A stretch of 64,000 nucleotides of DNA from Agrobacterium vitis (GCF_013337045.2 NZ_CP118262.1:248001-312000); one strand, 5' to 3'. Positions 35,651-44,447 are shown, counted from the stretch's first letter. Program-made: numbers and translations. The notes: a model not told the origin generated them from the sequence alone.

Positions 35651-36499
35651 ATGATCTCGAAAACGGGCCAATCCTCGAATAAGCGACCTCCCTGCAGCAC
35701 CGCTTGCGATCTCAGCCTCTCAAATGGGCCGGCGATGGCCATGAGAATGGACTTCGCCGACTATGAAGCCGAGGGGGTGCAGCACCAGCACCCGCAAGGT
35801 CAACTGATCCTGGCGCTCCATGGCGCGGTGACCTGCACTGCGGAAAGTGGGATGTGGGTCGTTCCACCCGACTGCGGAGTTTGGGTACCCGGCGGCGTTC
35901 CTCACAGCAATAAGGTCACACCCAATGCTCGTCTAACATACCTGTTTGTCGAGCCCGGCGCGTCCGCGCTTCCCGCTGAATGCTGCACTCTTTCGGTATC
36001 GCCAATGCTTCGGGAGATGATCCACCGAGTGGCGGACCTGTCAGAAAGCGGTGCGCGCGACGCGCATGTCGATCGCCTAATGCGGGTCATGCTTGATGAG
36101 CTCGCGCTGATGCCGCGGGAGAGGCTGGAGCTGCCCGTATCTGACCATCCAAAGATCGCCTTGATTGCGGCGGCCCTTTTGGCAGACCCGAGCGACCGCC
36201 GAACCCTCGGCCAATGGGCTGAGCACATCGCCGTCAGTGAGCGATCGTTGAAGAGGCTTATGGTCCAGGAAACAGGATTAAGTTTCGGCCGTTGGCGGCG
36301 TCAGCTTCATCTCGTCATCGCGCTACGGGAATTGGCCGGCGGTGCGACAGTCCAACGGGTAGCAGGCGACCTAGGGTACGAATCCACGACGGCCTTCATC
36401 GTCATGTTCAGGAAGGCGCTTGGGACCACGCCATCGCGCTACTTTACCGATCGGCTTTTAAGCGCCGAACGCACGTCTAGCTCAATCAAACAGGCCTGA
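35651..36499 (+). CDS. AraC-family transcriptional regulator with cupin sensor
   Basis: The 282-residue protein has an N-terminal cupin-like sensor (HQHPQGQLILALHGAVTC, then WVVPPDCGVWVPGGVPHSN). The C-terminal double helix-turn-helix reads LGQWAEHIAVSERSLKRLMVQETG and VQRVAGDLGYESTTAFIVMFRKALGTTPSRYF. The stretch VPGGVPHSN resembles the sensor of regulators such as NimR/YdhB. GGAGATA precedes the ATG. It is divergent from the NmrA-like gene, its most likely target. Confidence 0.9.
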   Translation: MISKTGQSSNKRPPCSTACDLSLSNGPAMAMRMDFADYEAEGVQHQHPQGQLILALHGAVTCTAESGMWVVPPDCGVWVPGGVPHSNKVTPNARLTYLFVEPGASALPAECCTLSVSPMLREMIHRVADLSESGARDAHVDRLMRVMLDELALMPRERLELPVSDHPKIALIAAALLADPSDRRTLGQWAEHIAVSERSLKRLMVQETGLSFGRWRRQLHLVIALRELAGGATVQRVAGDLGYESTTAFIVMFRKALGTTPSRYFTDRLLSAERTSSSIKQA

Positions 36500-36619
36500 T
36501 CCCAGATCTCGACTTGAAATTGCTCTTCGCCGATAATATCTGGGCATCACTTCCTGATGAGACGATGTCCTGCTCGCTGCAATCGCGGCGGCGTTTGACA
36601 TTGTCCCGGGATACAGAAG

Positions 36620-36653
36620 AAGGCGCTCCCCTCACGGGTCGAGCGCCTTTTTT
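36620..36653 (+). terminator. Rho-independent terminator
   Basis: AAGGCGCTC at 36620-36628 pairs perfectly with GAGCGCCTT at 36641-36649 and is followed by Ts to 36653. It lies about 120 bases after the araC stop, so it either ends an unusually long 3' leader of that gene or terminates a separate short RNA starting near 36540. Confidence 0.85.
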
Positions 36654-36741
36654 GTACCGGCGGTGACTGTGAACTGGGCGCGGCACCTTGACCGCAACCG
36701 CATTGCAGAGGAGACCTGCACAAAACACTCCGTGGAAACAA

Positions 36742-37059
36742 ATGCCATTCTTTCTCGTGACGCAGACATCACTGGTCGAAGCTCAAGATGAGCAGGAGGC
36801 CGCTCAAACCGGCGTCGACCGTCTCCGCTCCGGCGGACAGGTCACTGTCGCGGTTAAATCGGATGAGACAACGATCACGCACGTCGTGGTCGCTGCAAGG
36901 GTCGAACAGCCGCTCCCGGTCTCGCCCTCCGAAACCGTGAACCCATCGCCTTCTGCCATTGCTATTCCTGAAGGTGCTTCCGCCGTACCGGCAAACAGGA
37001 AAGTCATCTTGAAGCGTATGATGGCTGACGCGCTAGCCCTTCTTGGGCGTCGAGCCTAA
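36742..37059 (+). CDS. Hypothetical plasmid protein
   Basis: The 105-residue product (MPFFLVTQTSLVEAQDEQEA, then RSGGQVTVAVKSDETTITHVVV and a Pro/Ser-rich linker before a basic tail KVILKRMMADALALLGRRA) is soluble. It has a strand-rich N-terminal half that looks like a small globular domain. The ATG is preceded by GGAAAC. It lies upstream of the ParB-like gene on the same strand. No family is recognised. Confidence 0.65.
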   Translation: MPFFLVTQTSLVEAQDEQEAAQTGVDRLRSGGQVTVAVKSDETTITHVVVAARVEQPLPVSPSETVNPSPSAIAIPEGASAVPANRKVILKRMMADALALLGRRA

Positions 37060-37392
37060 GCCATCCTCGAGGTACGGCTGCTGCCAGCAGCCTCTTATCT
37101 TCGCGCCTCGGCTCGAATTGGTAAATAATGATCGAGAAAGAAAAGCAGGAAGGGTGAACCCGTCGCAGACCGGTCCTCCTGCCGACGCTGTCGCTCAACC
37201 GCCGCCTGCGCGATCCCGGCCGTTTGTCCTTCGCAGGGCTGGCAGCCCCGCTTGTCCTGCGCAGCAGGGATGCTCGGCCGCTGTTGCGGCAGTCCGGCCG
37301 CTCGGCGGTCCGGGAGGTGTCTTCGAGAAAAGATGAAGACAGGAAGGGCTGGCAAGGCGCCGGTCCGGAACTCTCCCGAAAGGAAAGACATC
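37060..37392. other. Leader region of the ParB-like gene
   Basis: The stretch is GC-rich and repetitive in CGGCC words but contains no convincing ORF. An open frame reaches back from the ParB-like gene to an ATG at 37252, but its first 47 residues are low-complexity Arg/Gly/Ser and probably untranslated. GAAAGGAAAG lies just before the ATG at 37393. Confidence 0.5.
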
Positions 37393-39144
37393 ATGCAGAT
37401 CATGAAGGTTGACCCGCGAGCACTGAAGGAAAACCTTGACCGGATGCGTCAGTCGAAGTCGTCGCCGCAGGCCGATGCGTTGATGTTGGCGACGATCAAG
37501 GCCGTCGGCATCGTCCAGCCGCCGGTTGTTGCCCCCGAAACCGATGGCGGTAATAGCTATATCATCGATGCCGGACATCGCCGCGTGCGACTGGCCATCG
37601 CCGCCGGCCTGGAAGAAATCGAAATCCTGGTCGTCGATGCCGCCAATGATAATGGCGCCATGCGCTCGATGGTGGAAAACTCGGTTCGGGAAGCCCTCAA
37701 TCCCGTTGATCAGTGGCGAGGCGTCGAACGACTTGTGGCGCTCGGCTGGACGGAGGAAGCGATTGCCGTCGCTCTTGCTCTCCCCGTCCGCCAGATCCGC
37801 AAGCTGCGACTGCTCGCCAACGTCCTGCCGGCCATGCTCGAACAGATGGCGCTGGGCGACATGCCGTCAGAGCAGCACTTGCGGATCATTGCCGCCGCCG
37901 GTCAGGTTGACCAGAAGGAGGTCTGGAAGGCGCATAAGCCGAAGAAGGGCGACACCGCTCCGTGGTGGCAGATCGCCAATGCGCTGACCAAAAAGCGCAT
38001 GTATGCCCGTGATGCGAGCTTTGATGACGATCTGGCGCAGGCCTATGGTGTCGAGTGGGTCGAAGACCTCTTCGCGCCGGCCGACCAGGACGGTCGCTAC
38101 ACTACCAATGTCGAGGGCTTTCTCGGCGCCCAGCATGAGTGGATGACCGCCAACCTGCCGAAGCGTGGCGCCATCGTCGAGGTCAACGGCTGGGGCCAGC
38201 CGGAACTGCCGAAGAAAGCGTCTCAGGTCTACGGCAAGCCCTCCAGGTCAGACCATACGGCGCTCTATCTCGATCGCGATGGCAAGGTGCAGACGGTGCA
38301 TTACCGCATGCCCGAGGCGGCAATGCCGAAGGGCGCTGGAGCAGGCGAATCCGCCGCGAGCAACGATGACGACGATGCGATAGCCTCGCCGAAGGTTCGC
38401 CCCGATGTCACCCAGAAGGGCCATGACATGATCGGGGATTTTCGCACCGATGCGCTCCATGATGCGCTCGGCCGCGCGCCGATCGAAGACGACATGTTGA
38501 TGGTGCTCCTGGTGCTAGCCTTTGCCGGGCAGAACGTCCGCGTCGACTCCGGTGCAGATGGGGCCTTCTACGGCGGCAAGCGCTTCTCGCGCCACGCCGT
38601 CGCCCTGTTCGACGAGCACGGCAAGCTTGCCTTCGATCAGGACACGCTTCGGGTCGCCGTTCGTTCGGTGCTGATCGATGTGCTGTCGTGCCGCCGCGGC
38701 ATGTCGAACAGCGGCATGGTTTCGCGCATCGCAGGCGAGGCGATCGGCGCCGACGAATACTTGCCGAACATGGGTTCGGAGGAGTTCCTCTCGTGCCTTT
38801 CTCGCCAGGCGTTGGAGGCATCGTGCGCCGAAGCTTCCATGCAGCCGCGGCAGAAGGTTCGCGAGACCCGCGCAGCGCTCGTCGAGCATTTCGCAGACGA
38901 GCACTTTGTCCATCCGTCTGCCCGCTTTGCACCACCAGCCGAAGAGTTGGTCGATTGGATCCAGGCGAGCTCCATCACGGATGCTAGGGACGCAGCCCCA
39001 CACGACGACCGTGGTCAAGCTGACCAACCCGATGCGAACCGGGACGCGCCTATCGATGAGGCTGGGGATCACGATGATCCGCAGGATTCTGATCTGTCTG
39101 ACGACGAAGAGCACGACGACGTCGATCAGAGGGCTGCAGCATGA
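37393..39144 (+). CDS. ParB-like N-terminal domain protein
   Basis: The 583-residue protein has a ParB/Srx-type N-terminal domain. It reads KAVGIVQPPVVAPE, then YIIDAGHRRVRLAIAAGLEEIEILVV with the conserved G-H-R-R near residue 60, and MRSMVENSVREALNPVDQWRGVERL. A KorB-like helix-turn-helix follows (LGWTEEAIAVALALPVRQIRKLRLLANVLPAML). The long C-terminal part (about 200-583) is plasmid-specific and ends in an Asp/Glu-rich tail. No parA gene is adjacent, so partitioning alone is doubtful. A regulatory or CTP-dependent DNA-loading role is possible. Confidence 0.88.
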   Translation: MQIMKVDPRALKENLDRMRQSKSSPQADALMLATIKAVGIVQPPVVAPETDGGNSYIIDAGHRRVRLAIAAGLEEIEILVVDAANDNGAMRSMVENSVREALNPVDQWRGVERLVALGWTEEAIAVALALPVRQIRKLRLLANVLPAMLEQMALGDMPSEQHLRIIAAAGQVDQKEVWKAHKPKKGDTAPWWQIANALTKKRMYARDASFDDDLAQAYGVEWVEDLFAPADQDGRYTTNVEGFLGAQHEWMTANLPKRGAIVEVNGWGQPELPKKASQVYGKPSRSDHTALYLDRDGKVQTVHYRMPEAAMPKGAGAGESAASNDDDDAIASPKVRPDVTQKGHDMIGDFRTDALHDALGRAPIEDDMLMVLLVLAFAGQNVRVDSGADGAFYGGKRFSRHAVALFDEHGKLAFDQDTLRVAVRSVLIDVLSCRRGMSNSGMVSRIAGEAIGADEYLPNMGSEEFLSCLSRQALEASCAEASMQPRQKVRETRAALVEHFADEHFVHPSARFAPPAEELVDWIQASSITDARDAAPHDDRGQADQPDANRDAPIDEAGDHDDPQDSDLSDDEEHDDVDQRAAA

Positions 39145-39962
39145 CCGCCGCCTGCTGGTCGAACATGGTAGCACCCACCCCCGGTTTTCGGGGGTGGCGT
39201 TCACCACCGCACCACGCGGAAAACGACGGGCTGTCCTACTTTATCGGCTGCCGAAGCCTGGGATTTGACATGTTCGATATCCGCGCTTCGAAACCGCTGG
39301 CGAAAGCAATCGGCGTCCGGCGAGAAACCCAGCGGCATCGGGGATGTCTGACCCGGCAGATTATGGCGCGCGCGGGAAGGCAGGCGACAACGGTGACGGC
39401 CCGGGGCCAGCCGCGTCGAAGATCCGGTCCTCGTACTTATCAATAGGAGCTTTTCGGCCGCCTCAACTTCGTGCGGTGGATCGAACTCGAGATCATCGCC
39501 TGCAGGCTCGCGGTGTAAGAGCAGGTCATCAGTGAACTGCAGCCTCGTGACAAGCGACCTGTACATCATCCGACGACACAGGCAGACCCGCGAAGAGGGT
39601 GCTGGAGCTGGGCTTGTCTGGCTTCGGTGCCGTCGGCATGGCTGGCTTGGCCATGGTCCCGTCTCGTGGCGCGGATTGGCATCGGACCCCTCCGGACTGC
39701 CCTTCTTTTCGTTGCGGTCTGAACCGGCGGCCGGTCGTTTCAAGGCCGCTATCGCGCCGCGTGGCGGCCGATCCAGCCTCACTGCGCGAGGGCAAGCTCG
39801 CGGTCTGCTCAGGTTAAAACCTGCTGGCCCACAAACCTGCCCTGCTGGCTCAGCCGGATCGGACCTCTGAAGCCGACCGTCCTTTGCCGGTTCTGGTCGT
39901 CCGCATCGAAGGGCAGACCGGCACGGGCCGGAACCACTTCGGCAGCCAAGGAAGGAACAGAC
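39145..39962. other. 818-base gap without a confident gene
   Basis: A frame at 39141-39446 overlaps the ParB-like stop by ATGA, but its product (MTAACWSNMVAPTPGFRG and so on) is not protein-like. A long minus-strand frame across 39201-40493 is antisense to the next gene. A strong hairpin lies at 39175-39197 (CCACCCCCG with CGGGGGTGG, GTTTT loop), 30 bases after the parB-like stop, and may end that transcript. The remainder could be a degraded gene or a long 5' leader. AAGGAAGGAAC precedes the next ATG. Confidence 0.45.
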
Positions 39963-40550
39963 ATGGCCAAGCCCGCAACTCATAACCGCTCCAACGCTCG
40001 GAGCACGCAACTCCGCAAGGGAGCAACCCTCGAAATGGTCCGCCTCTCCTGCCCAGACACCGCCCAGGCACTCAAGATCGCCGAAAGCTTCGGCACAGCA
40101 GTCGTCGACAGCGATGGCATCCGCAGCCTGCACGAGCGGCTGATTGTCGAGACCGCCGACAGCCTCTCCGAAGGGCTCGGCGAGAGGGCCATGCAGATCC
40201 ATCTGCAGCGTATCGTCGGGGCCTTCGTCGGATCGGCACATGGCGCCGGACAGTTTTACTCCCGCGCCGTCACCGAGGCCCGCGACGCAACGGCCAAGGC
40301 ATCGAATGATGCTCGCGACGAGGATCTCGACGGTCCGGTTGGTTATGACAGTGCCGCCCAGCGCAAGCGGGAATTCGCGGCTGACATGGGCATCCAGTCC
40401 CATGCGTTGCGCATGGCCGCAGAGGGCGCGGTTGCCGCCTACGAACAGGTCGTCGGCGAGACCTGGAAACCCTTCGACCGGCCGGTCGAACATCCGGGCG
40501 CGTCACTGGACCGCAAGGCGGCGGAAGTTCAGATGGCCGCATTGGGATGA
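39963..40550 (+). CDS. Hypothetical plasmid protein, 195 residues
   Basis: The protein is soluble and mostly helical: RKGATLEMVRLSCPDTAQAL, then HERLIVETADSLSEGLGERAMQ, HLQRIVGAFVGSAHGAGQFYSRAV and SHALRMAAEGAVAAYEQVVGETW. The strong ribosome site and good codon use support a real gene. It resembles conserved proteins next to antirestriction genes on rhizobial plasmids, but I cannot name a domain. A hairpin terminator follows at once. Confidence 0.75.
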   Translation: MAKPATHNRSNARSTQLRKGATLEMVRLSCPDTAQALKIAESFGTAVVDSDGIRSLHERLIVETADSLSEGLGERAMQIHLQRIVGAFVGSAHGAGQFYSRAVTEARDATAKASNDARDEDLDGPVGYDSAAQRKREFAADMGIQSHALRMAAEGAVAAYEQVVGETWKPFDRPVEHPGASLDRKAAEVQMAALG

Positions 40551-40557
40551 CACATTT

Positions 40558-40582
40558 GGCGGGGACGCCCCCGCCTTCTTTT
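40558..40582 (+). terminator. Rho-independent-type terminator
   Basis: GGCGGGG (40558-40564) pairs with CCCCGCC (40569-40575) over an ACGC loop and is followed by TTCTTTT, 8 bases after the preceding stop. A second stem GAGGCCG/CGGCCTC follows at 40591-40617. Together they should end the 195-residue protein's transcript. Confidence 0.75.
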
Positions 40583-40825
40583 CCTGATCCGAGGCCGGTG
40601 CCTAGAGCATCGGCCTCTTCTCATGTCGAAAAGCAAAACTGGAGACGCGCCTATCGCCGCCCGTCCCGCTCGGCGGTCCTGCAGGAGCCGGGTGCCCATA
40701 CAACGGCTTTGCCGTCCTCCACGCTGTTGCGGCCGTTCCGGTGCATGACCACACCTTCAGCCCCTGACTTCGGACCTCCGTGACGGACCGCGATAGGCGC
40801 TGTCCTCAGAATGGAGAAAGAAGTC

Positions 40826-41749
40826 ATGAGCAGGAAAACGGACACCAACCGCGTCGACATCTATGCGCGGATCACCGATCGGATCGTCGAGGATCTCGAA
40901 CAGGGCGTGCGTCCCTGGATGAAGCCATGGAGCGCCGCCAACACCAATGGTCGCATTACCCGGCCGGTGCGCCACAACGGTCTTCCTTATTCGGGCATGA
41001 ACGTGCTCCTTCTATGGTCGGAGCAGATATCGCGTGGCTTCGCCTCGTCGATGTGGATGACCTTCAAGCAGTCCCTCGAACTGGGCGGGGCCGTGCGCAA
41101 GGGCGAGACCGGTTCGACCGTCGTCTTCGCCAGCCGCTTCACCAAGTCCGAAGCGGACGGGAACGGCAACGAAGTCGACCGGGAGATTCCGTTCCTGAAG
41201 GCCTATTCGGTGTTCAACGTTGAGCAGATCGACGGGTTGCCCGACAGCTATTACGCGCCTTCGGCGAAGGCAGTTGACCCGATCGCGCGGATCAAGAGCG
41301 CCGATCGCTTCTTCCGCAATACCGGCGCAGTCATCAGGCACGGCGGCAATCAGGCCTACTATTCGCCGATCATGGACTACATCCAGATGCCGCCCTTCGA
41401 GGCGTTTCGCGACGCTGCCGGATACGCGGCCGTCCTCAGTCATGAGGCAACCCACTGGACAGCGGCGGAACATCGCGTGGGGCGTGACCTGTCGCGCTAT
41501 GCGAAGGACCGAACGGAGCGGGCGCGGGAAGAACTCATTGCCGAACTCGGCAGTTGCTTCCTCTGCGCTGATCTCGGTATCGCGCCAGAGCTCGAGCCAC
41601 GTCCTGACCACGCTTCTTATCTGCAGTCGTGGCTTACGGTGCTGGCCAACGACAAGCGGGCGATCTTCCAGGCAGCAGCCCATGCGCAACGGGCCGTGAG
41701 CTTTCTGCATTCACTGCAGCCGGAAACGGAGATGAGGGCTGCGGCCTGA
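40826..41749 (+). CDS. ArdC-like antirestriction protein (ssDNA-binding domain plus zincin metallopeptidase)
   Basis: The 307-residue protein starts at ATG 40826 after GGAGAAAG. Residues 1-130 form the ArdC N-terminal ssDNA-binding domain (VDIYARITDRIVEDLEQGVRPWMKPW, then GLPYSGMNVLLLW and TFKQSLELGGAVRKGETGSTVVF). The C-terminal half is a zinc-metallopeptidase with HEATH at residues 206-210 and the downstream Glu in RAREELIAELGSCFLCADLGI. ArdC of plasmid pSA binds single-stranded DNA and protects entering DNA from restriction. The same role on conjugation is likely here, near the transfer genes. Confidence 0.9.
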   Translation: MSRKTDTNRVDIYARITDRIVEDLEQGVRPWMKPWSAANTNGRITRPVRHNGLPYSGMNVLLLWSEQISRGFASSMWMTFKQSLELGGAVRKGETGSTVVFASRFTKSEADGNGNEVDREIPFLKAYSVFNVEQIDGLPDSYYAPSAKAVDPIARIKSADRFFRNTGAVIRHGGNQAYYSPIMDYIQMPPFEAFRDAAGYAAVLSHEATHWTAAEHRVGRDLSRYAKDRTERAREELIAELGSCFLCADLGIAPELEPRPDHASYLQSWLTVLANDKRAIFQAAAHAQRAVSFLHSLQPETEMRAAA

Positions 41750-42387
41750 CTCTTAAGCGCGGTCGTCACCACCGGTGGCGGCCGCCTGATCCTTTTCACG
41801 CTGGTCGCTAAGACCAGTGCAATGTCAGCATCCAGCCTTCCCCAGATCGACGGTTTGGCAGCGTCGAGTTTCGGTTTGCGGGATGGCTTGCGTTCGACGA
41901 TGAACGGCTTGGTCGGCTGTCGCATTTATCGTCCAGGCTGCGATTCGCGAGTGCAACGAAATCGCAGGGGGCGCGGTGGAAAAGCTGACCAATTTCCACG
42001 AGGGGCTCGTTTTCCTAACTGAGGCATTCAGCGACGACCGGTGCGGGTGGGACATTACGCAGGACGCCATTCGTGCCCGAGGCATATGCGGCGACCGCCA
42101 TTGCCATATTCCTACCCGTCAGAGTTTCCGGCAACCCATCTGCGGGCTCGATGAGGCATGTCTGACCGGAGAACGGCTGCGCCTCGATCGTCTTCCCGCA
42201 ACGACAATTCGCAGATTTCTTACCCCGGACCCTTTAGGGGATCCTCCTCTCCCACTAACAAATCTGCGACTTGCCGCCCTCCATTTCATTCCGGCCCTAT
42301 CGGGTGCGGTCCGATCGTCACCGGTCTGTTCGACAGCCATCGAGACCGCGATGGGCGCGGCCCGAACTTAAGAAAAGGAACATGACA
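41750..42387. other. 638-base gap without a confident gene
   Basis: A GTG-initiated frame at 41976-42371 begins in a protein-like way (EKLTNFHEGLVFLTEAFSDDRCGWDITQDAI) but loses that character after about 45 residues, and no matching body precedes it. It may be a decayed gene fragment. The right end carries the DUF736 ribosome site AAGGA at 42375-42379. Confidence 0.4.
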
Positions 42388-42696
42388 ATGGCAACCATCG
42401 GCACTTTCACCTCCACCGAAAACGGCTTCACCGGCTCCATTCGCACTCTCGCCCTCAACGTCAAGGCACGCATCGCCCGGGTCGAGAACCCCTCCGACAA
42501 AGGTCCGCAGTTCCGGATCTACGCTGGAAACGTTGAACTCGGAGCTGCCTGGCAGAAGACATCCGAGCAGGGTCGCGACTACCTCTCGGTCAAGCTCGAC
42601 GATCCGAGCTTCCCGGCCCCGATCTACGCAACGCTCGCTGAGGTCGAAGGAGAGGATGGCCTTCAGCTCATCTGGTCCCGCCAGGTCAGGGACTAA
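42388..42696 (+). CDS. DUF736 domain protein
   Basis: The 102-residue protein [21 protein letters not shown], then [32 protein letters not shown] and [18 protein letters not shown], is a typical DUF736 member, a small beta-rich protein found on many alphaproteobacterial plasmids. I chose ATG 42388 over 42382 because AAGGA is 8 bases before it. The function is unknown, and no catalytic residues stand out. Two consecutive terminators follow. Confidence 0.9.
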   Translation: MATIGTFTSTENGFTGSIRTLALNVKARIARVENPSDKGPQFRIYAGNVELGAAWQKTSEQGRDYLSVKLDDPSFPAPIYATLAEVEGEDGLQLIWSRQVRD

Positions 42697-42704
42697 GGAT
42701 CCAA

Positions 42705-42784
42705 GAGGCCCCGCCACCGGCGGGGCCTCCTTCCCTGCCGGGAGATCAAAGCAGGAGCCGGCATCGAGCCGGCCCTGCTTTTTT
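42705..42784 (+). terminator. Tandem terminators after the DUF736 gene
   Basis: The first hairpin pairs GAGGCCCCGCC (42705-42715) with GGCGGGGCCTC (42719-42729). The second pairs AAAGCAGG and GCCGGC (42748-42762, one bulged A) with GCCGGC and CCTGCTTT (42768-42781) and runs into Ts to 42784. Two strong stops in 80 bases suggest high transcription of the DUF736 gene. The sequence from 42785 to 43015 shows no gene. Confidence 0.85.
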
Positions 42785-43015
42785 GGTGCCATACGGATAG
42801 GTGAGGAAGCTACTCAGAATGCGGGATGGTACCAATCGGCACTGCCCGCGTCAGAGGATGAGCGGTTCCCCCAATTTGCTCCACCCGCCCTGAAGGGCAG
42901 CCTCCGCAAATCGGCTCCCCCACTCCCCGCCTTCGCCGGTCGCGTTCGCGATCCTTGACCCGACCATCGCCTCTCAGCCCCGCCGGTCATCTTTCACAAG
43001 CGTCAGGAGACGAAG

Positions 43016-43186
43016 ATGATCTACGAAATCGCAAACTACATCGAACAACTGCGGGCTGAGCTGCGTAACGCTGAAAACGGTGCGGAGCGCCGTCAGATCC
43101 AGGCCGAGCTTGAACTCGCTCAGGCAGAGCTGATTGTCGCCGCGGCCGAGCTGGACGGTCTTGCAGAAAGCGAACCGCCTTTCTGA
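43016..43186 (+). CDS. Small coiled-coil protein
   Basis: This 56-residue ORF starts at ATG 43016 after AGGAGACG. It is almost entirely a charged amphipathic helix (MIYEIANYIEQLRAELRNAE, then QIQAELELAQAELIVAAAEL). Heptad-like Leu/Ile spacing suggests a coiled coil. Good ribosome site and codon use make it likely real. The function is unknown. Confidence 0.6.
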   Translation: MIYEIANYIEQLRAELRNAENGAERRQIQAELELAQAELIVAAAELDGLAESEPPF

Positions 43187-43451
43187 GGCGGCTTCCATCG
43201 TCCGTGGTCTTCGAAGTCGAGCTGCCGCAATTCTCCAGTCGATCCCATTTCATCGACATTGGGAATGATGCGGATCGTTCGTCCTGCCGCAACCAGATGC
43301 CGGCAGAATTTTCCCCGCCTGCGGCTCCTCGCGCTATCAAAATTCAGCCGGCATCAGGTCCTCCGCTGACGCTTCGGCCGTCCCGGTGCAGCACTCCTTC
43401 CCGATCCGCATTTCATCCCCGCGACGAAACGCAATCGACAGGAGAAACCAA

Positions 43452-43625
43452 ATGCAACAGCTTGCCAAATTCCTCAAAGCAACCGGCCGCCGGCTTCGCT
43501 CCCTCTCCAAGGTGGTCTGCCACTTCTTCCGCAAGGGCAAACTCGGCTTGAAGATCGCGATCAAGATCCCGTTCTTCGTCGACATCGAGGTCAACCTCCA
43601 GACCGATTGGAACCGACGGCGATAA
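43452..43625 (+). CDS. Small basic hypothetical protein
   Basis: This is a 57-residue ORF from ATG 43452 with AGGAGAAACC upstream. It begins MQQLAKFLKATGRRLRSLSK and continues KGKLGLKIAIKIPFFVDIEVNL before ending in arginines. It is strongly basic with a short hydrophobic patch. It is convergent with the thermonuclease gene. The function is unknown. Confidence 0.6.
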   Translation: MQQLAKFLKATGRRLRSLSKVVCHFFRKGKLGLKIAIKIPFFVDIEVNLQTDWNRRR

Positions 43626-43660
43626 CGCCGTCCCGGCCCGCTCCGGCGGGCCGGCTTCAA

Positions 43661-44146
43661 TCATCGACCGCACCATGGCTCGCGCCGGCCGGCCCAGGTT
43701 CGTGCCAGACCCTCCGAGACGAGAATATCGCTGAGGCTGCGGCCGTCTCTGACAAGGACGCGAAGCTTGCGCTCGTATCGGTCGGTATCCCTTCCCGGCC
43801 ACGCGTGAAGCTCAAACGGTCCTTGGTTGATCAGCGTGACAAACCGCTCGGTGGCTTTGTTGCCGCGCCTCAGTTCCGAGGCGCATTTCGGCTCGCTAAT
43901 TTCCGGCGTGTCGATATCGGCAACGCGGATTTTGTCACCGCGCAGCCAAAGCGTATCGCCGTCGACGACGCATGTGATCCGCTTGACTGTCTCACATTTC
44001 CGGATAGCGCTCGGAAGCACGACGCGCTCGGCAGAGACAGCTGTGTTTGGCATGGCGAAAATCGTCATGATCGTGACGGTTGTAACGGCGAGCGAGAGTA
44101 ACACACGAGGCTTCTGCCAAGTGGCTTTCTTGTCGGGTTTGATCAA
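43661..44146 (-). CDS. Thermonuclease-family (SNase-like) protein
   Basis: The 161-residue protein has an N-terminal membrane anchor or signal peptide (VLLSLAVTTVTIMTIFAM). A staphylococcal-nuclease-like domain follows: CVVDGDTLWLRGDKIRVADIDTPEI with the Asp and Arg of the active site, NKATERFVTLI, DRYERKLRVLVRDGRSL with the second Arg, and LVSEGLARTW. Exported nucleases of this type often sit beside transfer genes of rhizobial plasmids. A role in conjugation or nutrient scavenging is not established. Confidence 0.88.
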   Translation of the reverse strand: MIKPDKKATWQKPRVLLSLAVTTVTIMTIFAMPNTAVSAERVVLPSAIRKCETVKRITCVVDGDTLWLRGDKIRVADIDTPEISEPKCASELRRGNKATERFVTLINQGPFELHAWPGRDTDRYERKLRVLVRDGRSLSDILVSEGLARTWAGRREPWCGR

Positions 44147-44180
44147 TATGCTTCCTCAATTTCACATTCTGAGCGGGGGC

Positions 44181-44447
44181 TTAGCCATCCAGTCGCCTGT
44201 TTCGCACGACCGTTCGATATCCGCGACCTCGCTTTTGCCGAAGCAGCTCCAGGAAGAGAACCACGGCATCCTTTTCCAGCTTGAAATGGTGGATCAGACC
44301 TTGCCCTGCCGTCCCGATCCGTCCCCAGCGGCGCGTCAGGCATGCTTCACCAAAAAGATTCGGTTCGATGGATAGCGCATAGAAGCGAGCCATGTTTCTG
44401 GCGCGGTCGGTCCGCTCGATATAAAGCTGGTAGCGCTGGGTGATCAT
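44181..44447 (-). CDS. WGR domain protein
   Basis: From ATG 44447 the protein has 88 residues and is a single WGR domain: YQLYIERTDRARNMARFYALSI, then ACLTRRWGRIGTAGQGLIHHF and VVLFLELLRQKRGRGY. W-G-R is named for the conserved triplet and occurs in PARP and MolR proteins, where it is thought to bind nucleic acid. The frame stays open upstream to a TTG at 44483, which matters for the possible frameshift noted with the next ORF. Confidence 0.85.
   Translation of the reverse strand: MITQRYQLYIERTDRARNMARFYALSIEPNLFGEACLTRRWGRIGTAGQGLIHHFKLEKDAVVLFLELLRQKRGRGYRTVVRNRRLDG

Noticed and set aside
39201..40493. A 430-codon open frame on the minus strand
   Set aside because: Half of it is antisense to the 195-residue protein gene, which has a better ribosome site. 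The product is Arg/Gly/Ser-rich and matches no family.
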